Shown: piece after piece, positions 1-4,777 of the stretch
How positions within the stretch are numbered: the stretch's first letter is position 1
Layout of the letters: each line of letters starts with the position of its first letter
Source of the DNA: Clostridia bacterium
GTDB lineage: Bacteria; Bacillota; Sulfobacillia; SLMV01
Assembly: GCA_007136565.1 (NCBI GenBank)
Contig: SLGS01000104.1
Span: 1-5,597 of the forward strand
Length of the DNA: 5,597 nt
Reading direction: 5' to 3'
Notes under the pieces: generated by a model
The model's database searches: none
What the model saw: only the letters and a program-made list of their open reading frames with translations
Told to the model about the DNA's origin: nothing
Program-made: the position numbers and the translations under genes

Positions 1-30
1 ACCCCCCGCTTTCCCTCCTGGGCGGGGGGT
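1..30 (-). terminator. GC-rich hairpin just downstream of tRNA-Val, probable terminator
   Basis: A perfect 9-bp inverted repeat, ACCCCCCGC at 1-9 and GCGGGGGGT at 22-30, encloses a 12-base loop. On the minus strand it begins nine bases after the tRNA 3' end, where an intrinsic terminator or a processing hairpin would be expected. The T-rich tail that would confirm a terminator would lie before position 1 and cannot be seen. The symmetry means it could also serve a convergent gene outside the window. Confidence 0.55.
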
Positions 31-38
31 CCTCGATG

Positions 39-111
39 TGGGCGCGGTAGGGATTGAACCTACGACCTCGTGAATGTGAGTCACGCGCTCTTGCCACTGA
101 GCTACGCGCCC
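39..111 (-). tRNA. tRNA-Val (anticodon CAC)
   Basis: This 73-base sequence folds into a complete cloverleaf on the minus strand. The acceptor stem GGGCGCG/CGCGCCC has seven pairs, followed by T8 A9. The D stem is GCTC/GAGC with loop AGTGGCAA, which carries the conserved GG. The anticodon stem is CGTGA/TCACG with loop CTCACAT, placing anticodon CAC at plus-strand 76-78, which reads the valine codon GUG. The variable region is AGGTC and the T arm is GTAGG-TTCAATC-CCTAC. The discriminator base is A. The following bases are CAT rather than CCA, so the 3' CCA is not encoded and must be added by tRNA nucleotidyltransferase. All stems pair without mismatch, so the gene looks intact. It is transcribed alone in this window, from the promoter at 126-154. 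Confidence 0.96.
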
Positions 112-125
112 GAAAATGTATGGTC

Positions 126-154
126 ATAATAATCGAGACACTTCGAGGTGTCAA
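126..154 (-). promoter_or_regulatory. sigma70-type promoter of tRNA-Val
   Basis: On the minus strand a perfect -35 box TTGACA (149-154) is followed by a 17-base spacer and the -10 box TATTAT (126-131), five of six matches to consensus. The start point would fall near 119-120, about eight bases before the mature tRNA 5' end. This is the strongest promoter in the window, as expected for a stable-RNA gene. The spacer contains the inverted repeat GACAC-N6-GTGTC (137-152), which overlaps the -35 box. Confidence 0.85.
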
Positions 155-225
155 TACACCGAGTGGCGCGAACCGGTTCTCCGCACACTGGGTGACGAAA
201 CCGAATGCCAATGAACGAAAGACAG

Positions 226-262
226 ATCGTCCCCGGGATAAACCGATAATCCCGGGGACGAT
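226..262 (-). terminator. Intrinsic terminator of the Ig-like secreted protein gene
   Basis: A perfect 14-bp inverted repeat (226-239 and 249-262; arms ATCGTCCCCGGGAT and its complement) surrounds a nine-base loop. It begins 23 bases after the TAG stop of the secreted-protein gene. On the minus strand the stem is followed by the T-rich but interrupted tail CTGTCTTTCGTT. Stem length, GC content and position support a terminator. The imperfect U tract leaves some doubt about strength. It separates the gene from the tRNA promoter. Confidence 0.8.
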
Positions 263-285
263 TCTAACACCACCAACTTGTATTG

Positions 286-1794
286 CTATTCCTCTGTAGT
301 GTTAGTCCTTTCGATGCTTACAGTCTTCACATCGTGTACTTCCTCGTTGACGATGGCCCTAAGATCGACCGATTCCACCTCGGACTCCCCGCTGACGATC
401 AGGTGACCTCCATCCGAATCCCAGGAAACGCCACCGTAGCCTTCACCCTCCTCGCCGAGCAACCAAACCACGGTCACTCCTCCCAAATCCTGTCCGTGCT
501 GATCCAGGACTTCGGCCGAGTAGGACGCCGACACTTCTTCATCGTCCTCGGAAATCTCTATCGTGTCGGGACCCGATATCCGGACTTCCCGAGGAATCGG
601 GGAGTAGACTAGTACTACGATGGAGTCCTCCATATCCAGATCGTCGTTACTCACGGTTAGAACGAAGGAAATCTCATCACTACCGATGGAGCCTATGGAC
701 ACGGTGCCATCTTCGAAGCCGATGTCGGTGTGGTCAGATTCTAGGCGCCAATCGAAATCGAAGCCCTCCATCGGGAATCCCCGCTCATCCACGATACGAG
801 CCGAATACTGGAGTTGCAGACCTCCATCGAGATCTTCCTCATCTACGGTCACGTAACTCTCTCCGACGATCTCCAGACTCTCAGGGATTCCCCGGTAAAC
901 TTGCACGGTGATCGTCGTATCGAGGTCAGATGAGGTGGCCGTAACGGTGAAAACACCCGGAGTTTCCGGTATCCTGACCTCTAATTGATCCCCGTCCACC
1001 GAGTAACCATCTTCACCGAAATCAAAATCTTCGGATTCAATCGCCCAATCCGGCGGCGAAGACTCGACGACCATCCCCATCTGATCGAATACCCGAGCCT
1101 CGTAGGACACCGTCTGTTCGGCGTCGCCCTCTTGGTCACTCAACCGGATGAAGTCGGGTCCGAGGATCTCGATGCCGCTGGCTTCGGGTAGGTAAAGCGC
1201 AACTGCAATGGTGGCGGAGTGTTCCGAGATATTCCCCTCATCTTCGTACTGACACCCGGCCAGGATCTCAATCGTTCTATCCTCCGCCTCGTTGCTAACG
1301 GTCAGGATACCATCCTGGTCGATTGCCACACCGGCGACCTCACCGTCGATATCCCACTCGATGACGCCCTCGTCGTGAACGGGGCAAGTCGCTTCGTATC
1401 GAGCCGTAGTGGAACCCTCCAGGGGAATGGCGACGGCATCGGGACCATCGATAACCAAAGCCCCATCTTCCGACTCGCCCTCGTCATCACCTTCAAGGGC
1501 ATCCGAAAACCGCATCATGATACCCGGAGGTAGGACATCCCGACCTACCAAGCCGGGCGGAAGTCCTCCCTTATCCTGCAGTCCCGGGGGAATACCCTTA
1601 TCGCGGAGTCCCGGCGGAACCCACGTCGAGTCGTCGGACTCCCCGTTGGATCCGATTCCCAAAGGACGCCCGGAATTACCTCTACCGCGCCCGCCCGCCG
1701 ATGCCGGCGGCGCGGCCACGGCGACCGACACGATCAAAGATAATGCAATGGCGACCGTCAAAATGATTAGTACCGTCTTGCGTGAATGTCGCAT
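286..1794 (-). CDS. Secreted acidic protein with PPGL motifs and four Ig-like repeats, downstream of a c-di-GMP riboswitch
   Basis: This 502-residue protein has a signal peptide: MRHSRK, a hydrophobic core at about 7-28, and likely cleavage near AVA-AP (27-29) or ASA-GG (31-34). A Gly/Pro-rich linker at 34-95 carries VPPGL, IPPGL, LPPGL and LPPGI. Four tandem domains of about 90 residues follow (roughly 112-201, 205-300, 304-397 and 401-495). They share an opening I-x-GP or I-x-G strand, a Y-[ES]-A-[ER]-V/I-x-D-[EQ]-x-G segment in domains 2-4, a central Trp and a closing V-x-V/L-Y strand, as in bacterial Ig-like (Big) folds. Domain 1 has the only cysteines, C137 and C181, a possible disulfide. 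The protein is very rich in Asp and Glu. No LPxTG, SLH or C-terminal membrane anchor is visible, so it is probably released or held non-covalently. The start at 1794 is chosen because GGGAGGAG lies just upstream (1799-1806); an in-frame extension to 1953 would run through the riboswitch. A role in adhesion or matrix is inferred from the fold and its control; no enzyme domain is seen. Confidence 0.9.
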   Translation of the reverse strand: MRHSRKTVLIILTVAIALSLIVSVAVAAPPASAGGRGRGNSGRPLGIGSNGESDDSTWVPPGLRDKGIPPGLQDKGGLPPGLVGRDVLPPGIMMRFSDALEGDDEGESEDGALVIDGPDAVAIPLEGSTTARYEATCPVHDEGVIEWDIDGEVAGVAIDQDGILTVSNEAEDRTIEILAGCQYEDEGNISEHSATIAVALYLPEASGIEILGPDFIRLSDQEGDAEQTVSYEARVFDQMGMVVESSPPDWAIESEDFDFGEDGYSVDGDQLEVRIPETPGVFTVTATSSDLDTTITVQVYRGIPESLEIVGESYVTVDEEDLDGGLQLQYSARIVDERGFPMEGFDFDWRLESDHTDIGFEDGTVSIGSIGSDEISFVLTVSNDDLDMEDSIVVLVYSPIPREVRISGPDTIEISEDDEEVSASYSAEVLDQHGQDLGGVTVVWLLGEEGEGYGGVSWDSDGGHLIVSGESEVESVDLRAIVNEEVHDVKTVSIERTNTTEE

Positions 1795-1860
1795 TTTTCT
1801 CCTCCCAGTCTTCATAATGACTGTGCGGAGCGCAGAAGTTTCTGGATTCAAAAACAAAAA
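1795..1860 (-). promoter_or_regulatory. Putative riboswitch expression platform and ribosome binding site
   Basis: Immediately after the aptamer, the minus strand reads TTTTTGTTTTTG (1849-1860), a U tract abutting the 3' strand of the P1 stem. Further on, GCGCTCC (1827-1833) is exactly complementary to GGAGCGC (1862-1868) in that P1 strand, giving a possible alternative hairpin. A small stem CAGTC/GACTG (1819-1823 with 1806-1810) leads directly into the Shine-Dalgarno site GGGAGGAG (1799-1806), six bases from the ATG if GGAGG is the core. These elements are seen directly. That they form the switching device is inferred, and the direction of control is not determined. Confidence 0.55.
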
Positions 1861-1954
1861 CGCGCTCCATTTCGGCAACCTGGCGATCCGCAAGCGGCGG
1901 ACCCATGGCTTTGCGCCCCCACCTCGCGATGGGTTTGCCCTTTCGATGAGCACG
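1861..1954 (-). ncRNA. GEMM-I (cyclic di-GMP-I) riboswitch aptamer
   Basis: The minus strand carries the conserved GEMM-I blocks in order: AAAGGGCAAACC (1932-1943), a stem CCCATC/GGTGGG closed by a GCGA tetraloop (1918-1933), CGCAAAGCC (1907-1915), a second hairpin (about 1885-1903, loop CGCTT), and GGTTGCCGAA (1871-1880). An outer P1 stem CGTGCT/AGCGCG plus CAT/ATG, with one bulged G, joins 1946-1954 to 1861-1870. By alignment to the Vc2 RNA, the guanine at 1939 corresponds to ligand-contacting G20, and the first A of CAAAG (1912) to A47. G rather than A at position 20 favours c-di-GMP over cGAMP; this rests on known GEMM-I biochemistry. The GNRA tetraloop is expected to dock into the second hairpin. 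The aptamer starts about 26 bases after the predicted transcription start and lies 66 bases before the start codon of the Ig-like protein it probably controls. Confidence 0.93.
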
Positions 1955-1986
1955 AAGACTCATCTCGATTGTCATGCCACGATAAG

Positions 1987-2015
1987 ATCATATCCTCTAT
2001 GAACAAAGGAGTAAA
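1987..2015 (-). promoter_or_regulatory. sigma70-type promoter of the riboswitch-controlled gene
   Basis: On the minus strand TTTACT (2010-2015) and TATGAT (1987-1992) are separated by exactly 17 bases. The -10 box matches five of six consensus bases and the -35 box four of six. Transcription would start near 1980-1983, leaving a short leader before the aptamer. The placement fits independent transcription of the Ig-like protein gene rather than read-through from the FMN-binding gene. Confidence 0.75.
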
Positions 2016-2131
2016 GTATCGCCGGCGCTCTCCACGCTTGTCGTCGCACGCGGCTGACCTGTTCACTTAATCCGGCGAAATCTCGGTTCGTGCCGACCAA
2101 ACCGCCCACGGAGCAAGCCACCCGTGACAAC
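2016..2131. other. Spacer between the FMN-binding gene and the riboswitch promoter
   Basis: No gene is seen here. Two weak hairpins lie downstream of the FMN-binding gene on the minus strand: CACGG/CCGTG (2107-2111 with 2122-2126) and CGGTT/AACCG within about 2078-2098. Neither has a proper T tract, so termination of the FMN-binding gene is not clearly encoded by an intrinsic terminator. Confidence 0.4.
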
Positions 2132-2539
2132 TCACTGCCCGATGGCGGACAGGAGGGCGTGTTCGATTGATTTTTGAAGCGCTATGCTGGATACCGTCGC
2201 TCCAGCGACTCCGTCCACGGCCGCAGACTGCTCGTTGAGTACAGAACGGATCAACTCGTCGGCGACCTCACTGCGGTAGAATCTGTGCGGTTTCACTACG
2301 ACAATTTCGACCATACGCCCGTCCTCGATCTTTACCTCGACCTCGTTGGACCACCGGTAGCCTTCGAAGACGCCACGATACACTCCGTCGGACAAACCGG
2401 AGACGGGTACCTCGTTGACGGTTATATCCGCCATTTCATCCAATCCACGGGATAGGTAATAGAAGATACCCGCGATTCCGAGCACCAGGACCAAGCCCAC
2501 TATGCCTACGATCTTCAAGACGCTCCTTCGAGGTTTCAT
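2132..2539 (-). CDS. Membrane-anchored FMN-binding domain protein with covalent flavinylation motif
   Basis: This 135-residue protein has a basic N-terminus (MKPRRSVLK) and one membrane helix at about 7-29. A single FMN-binding domain (FMN_bind, PF04205-like) follows from about 50 to 135. It opens with DGVYRGVFEGY and the typical VEVKIEDGRMVEIVV strand pair, and contains DGVAGATVSS at 109-118. That matches the D-x-x-x-GAT-[ST]-like site where the flavin transferase ApbE links FMN phosphate to threonine, here T115. The domain should face outward, as in flavinylated electron-transfer proteins of RnfG/NqrC type and extracellular electron-transfer systems, but this is the minimal one-domain form. 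The start is set at ATG 2539 because GGGGAGGG (2550-2557) stands ten bases upstream; a GTG 12 codons earlier has no such site. No ApbE, Rnf or quinone reductase gene is in the window, so its electron partner is unknown. Confidence 0.9.
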   Translation of the reverse strand: MKPRRSVLKIVGIVGLVLVLGIAGIFYYLSRGLDEMADITVNEVPVSGLSDGVYRGVFEGYRWSNEVEVKIEDGRMVEIVVVKPHRFYRSEVADELIRSVLNEQSAAVDGVAGATVSSIALQKSIEHALLSAIGQ

Positions 2540-3119
2540 TAATTCGAGTCCCTCCCCGGGGTTGTGGATGAACACACATTAAATCAATCCGAGACCCGCC
2601 ACAAGATAGGGCCCGAAACCGGCATCGTCTTGCGGCCTACCTCCCGGTACTCGGCCTCTTAGGCTATAGGGGATTGCGACCGGGAGCAACCCGATTTCCC
2701 GGCCCAGGAAACGAGGAAAGATCAAGAGGATGTGACGAGAATTGTCGAATCCCTCATCGACCCAACCGGTATCGTGGATAACCGCGATGAGGGTATCGTG
2801 CCATGCGGCGGGCTGGGGGGGAACGATAAGTGCTTCGATGCGATGCCGATGTTCCTCCGAGTACCGCGGTCAAGTGTGCCGTGGAAAGGCTTGCGGAGGC
2901 GCGGGCGTAGGGCTTGGGGCGACGGATTCCGGGATACGGCACGGTGCGAATCAGTGGAGGATGCCCGATCGAAAGAGGTAGTGGATCGATGATGCCCGCC
3001 AGCAATCGCACCGCTAGCCTTAGACCCCACCGCTACTGTGTTCCGCAATGCTGGAGTTTCTGGAGTACGAGGAGATCTCCGGGCATCGGGTGCTCCGAAT
3101 ACCTCCCCTCGATGACATA
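2540..3119. other. 580-base interval between the Acr3 gene and the FMN-binding gene; possible decayed gene
   Basis: No intact recognised gene is seen. On the minus strand one frame is open from 2869 to the TAA at 2579-2581, with hydrophobic segments such as HILLIFPRFLGREIGLLPVA and a C-terminal GFGPYLVAGLGLI, but it has no clear start or ribosome site. A second frame, beginning with GTG at 3011, is open upstream and could join the first by a one-base shift, for example at the seven-G run at 2815-2821. This may be a frameshifted remnant or chance openness in GC-rich DNA. The interval also includes the Shine-Dalgarno site of the FMN-binding gene and a weak candidate promoter. No terminator for the permease gene is evident. 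Confidence 0.3.
2578..2604 (-). promoter_or_regulatory. Weak candidate promoter of the FMN-binding gene
   Basis: TTGTGG (2599-2604) and TTTAAT (2578-2583) lie 15 bases apart on the minus strand, about 38 bases before the ATG. The -10 box is good (five of six), but the -35 match and the spacing are poor. It is listed because the gene is far from the upstream permease and needs a promoter somewhere here. Confidence 0.25.
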
Positions 3120-4214
3120 CTAACTCCCGGCGCCAACGGTCGCCTCCAGTTCGCCTTCTTTCCTGGGAAACCAGTGGCCCGTGCGATTGACAATGCTGAC
3201 CAGCGCCAACATCACCGGCACCTCGACTAACACGCCCACCACGGTGGCCAAAGCCGCCGGAGAGGCTAACCCGAACAGCGAGATTGCCACGGCTACAGCG
3301 AGCTCGAAGAAGTTACTCGCACCGATGAGTGCGGCGGGTGCGGCCACATCCCGACGGACTCTCCAGAGTCGAGCCCAGATATACGCAACGAAGAATATCA
3401 GGAAAGTCTGAACTATCAAGGGAACCGCTATGAATAATATGTGCAAGGGATTACTCAATATTACCTCACCTTGGAAGGAGAAAAGCAGTATCAGGGTCAG
3501 AAGCAGACCGTAAGTGGTCAGATTACCCACTCGCGGTAAGAAACTGTCCCGGAACCACCTTTCACCCCGTCGATGGATCAAGTGTTTTCGTACCAGGTAT
3601 CCCGCGCTCAAGGGCACCACTATGAACAAGACCACCGAGGCGACGACGGTATCGTAGGGAATCGGTATCGCGGAGACACCGAGCAGGAATACTACTATGG
3701 GAGCGTACGCAACCAACAGGACGAGGTTGTTGACGGCGACTTGAACGAGGGTATACCCGGGATTACCATCCGTTAGGTAACTCCACACGAACACCATGGC
3801 CGTACAGGGGGCGGCACCGAGTAGAATGGCCCCGGCCACGTACTGTGACGCCAATTCGCCCGGAATCCACGCCGAGAAGACGTGCTGTAGAAAGAAATAA
3901 CTGATGGCAAACATACTGAAGGGCTTGATGAGCCAGTTGGTGACCAAGGTGACCACCAGGCCGCGAGGATTATCCTTTACTCCGCGTACGCTATCGAAAT
4001 CGACTTTGAGCATCATCGGAAAGATCATCATCCAAATCAGTACCGCAACAGGTATAGACACCTGACCGATCTCCCAAACACTCAGTGCTGCCGGAATGGC
4101 CGGGGCAAAATACCCCAGGGAAACCCCCAAGACGATGCAAAGGGCCACCCAAAGGCTCAGGTACTTCTCGAAAAACCCCAACCCTCCACCACTGGCATCA
4201 GTATTTTCGGACAC
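3120..4214 (-). CDS. acr3: Acr3-family arsenite efflux permease
   Basis: This 364-residue integral membrane protein has about ten hydrophobic spans and belongs to the Acr3 branch of the bile acid/arsenite/riboflavin transporter (BART) superfamily. It should export As(III), and in some members Sb(III), across the cytoplasmic membrane. Diagnostic motifs are GAAPCTAMVFVWS with the conserved Cys at 137, GASNFFELAVAVAI with the conserved Glu at 304, and VGVLVEVPVML at 326-336. The Cys and Glu correspond to residues shown to be essential in characterised Acr3 proteins. Length is normal for the family. The start is GTG at 4214, nine bases after GGGAAGGAG (4224-4232). An earlier in-frame GTG at 4262 would add 16 residues, lacks a ribosome site and coincides with the predicted transcription start. 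No arsR or arsC gene is visible nearby, so this copy appears isolated within the window. Confidence 0.95.
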   Translation of the reverse strand: MSENTDASGGGLGFFEKYLSLWVALCIVLGVSLGYFAPAIPAALSVWEIGQVSIPVAVLIWMMIFPMMLKVDFDSVRGVKDNPRGLVVTLVTNWLIKPFSMFAISYFFLQHVFSAWIPGELASQYVAGAILLGAAPCTAMVFVWSYLTDGNPGYTLVQVAVNNLVLLVAYAPIVVFLLGVSAIPIPYDTVVASVVLFIVVPLSAGYLVRKHLIHRRGERWFRDSFLPRVGNLTTYGLLLTLILLFSFQGEVILSNPLHILFIAVPLIVQTFLIFFVAYIWARLWRVRRDVAAPAALIGASNFFELAVAVAISLFGLASPAALATVVGVLVEVPVMLALVSIVNRTGHWFPRKEGELEATVGAGS

Positions 4215-4268
4215 CGAACACCGCTCCTTCCCTAGCGTCGACTGACAAATCCCAGAATCCACAATAAG

Positions 4269-4295
4269 CCTATAAGCATATTCCTAATTTGGCAA
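4269..4295 (-). promoter_or_regulatory. Candidate promoter of the Acr3 gene
   Basis: On the minus strand TTGCCA (4290-4295) and TATAGG (4269-4274) are 15 bases apart within a locally AT-rich stretch, about 54 bases before the GTG start. GCTTAT is repeated with an eight-base period across the -10 region (4264-4269 and 4272-4277). The short spacer lowers confidence. No ArsR-type operator can be identified with certainty. Confidence 0.35.
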
Positions 4296-4740
4296 GCGCA
4301 TTGGCTGTAGCAAATGGCGAACGAAACAATTGCCCAGGCGATCCGGGGTCCGAATCTCGCCCTCGCTCGATCCCAAGGCATCGAGCACTTGGCCCGGTGG
4401 CGGTTTGTTGGAGCGAGGTCCTCCCCGCGCTCCGCTTGATGCATCCGAACCCCGGGTCAACATTCCCCTACCGGGAGATCCATTTTCCCCACTCGAACCC
4501 GGACCGCAGCGGCGAGAGAGATCTCATTTGAAGGCCCATGATACCCCCGACGACAACGACGCTTTCGCGCATCCCAATCACCCGGTGAAGATCGGGCGAG
4601 AATAGCCCGAAACGCGGATGAAGAAGCCTACTGCCACCGGCATATCGTGATGACATTTCACCCGGCCAAGGGAAGGATGTCACACTGAGGGTGATGGACA
4701 TGAGAGTAAAGGATCCGATGGAGGGAGCTCGCTCGGCGTA

Positions 4741-4777
4741 GCACCGAAGACACGGTGCGGCGAGGGGCATCACCCCT
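4741..4777 (-). terminator. Pair of hairpins after the membrane-protein gene, weak terminator candidate
   Basis: On the minus strand AGGGG/CCCCT (4773-4777 with 4763-4767) forms a five-pair hairpin starting right after the stop codon. GCACCG/CGGTGC (4753-4758 with 4741-4746) forms a six-pair hairpin with loop TGTCTT. Neither is followed by a T run, so a factor-independent terminator is possible but not well supported. Confidence 0.3.

Larger units (their letters stand above)
4215..4777. other. 563-base interval upstream of the Acr3 gene; no convincing gene
   Basis: The part nearest the permease holds its ribosome binding site and a candidate promoter. A 101-codon open frame on the minus strand (4468-4773) starts at an ATG four bases beyond the stop of the upstream membrane-protein gene. 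Its product is unrecognised, has no clear domain, and the upstream AGGGG is too close to act as a normal ribosome site, so it is not called. No tRNA, riboswitch or insertion-sequence ends are recognised. Two short hairpins sit at the right end, next to the upstream gene's stop. Confidence 0.4.

Noticed and set aside
1795..1953. N-terminal extension of the Ig-like protein to an upstream in-frame start
   Set aside because: It would translate the riboswitch aptamer, lacks a ribosome site and would bury the signal peptide; the ATG at 1794 has a strong GGGAGGAG.
1409..2002. Long open frame on the plus strand opposite the secreted-protein gene and its leader
   Set aside because: It is antisense to a well-supported gene and riboswitch, is Pro/Ser/Arg-rich, and has no ribosome binding site.
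2579..2720. Resemblance of GFGPYLVAGLGLI to the C-terminus of prepilin peptidases
   Set aside because: Only a short local similarity; the aspartate motifs of that family are not found upstream in any frame.
3071..3080. Perfect palindrome GGAGATCTCC
   Set aside because: Ten bases only, no second copy and no promoter beside it; expected by chance.
4490..4505. tRNA T-arm-like sequence (GGTTCGAGT type) on the minus strand
   Set aside because: The flanking bases do not form a T stem, and no acceptor, D or anticodon stem can be built around it.
4468..4773. 101-codon open frame on the minus strand starting beside the stop of the membrane-protein gene
   Set aside because: No recognisable domain, no properly spaced ribosome site, and a composition like random GC-rich DNA; the close start may be coincidence.
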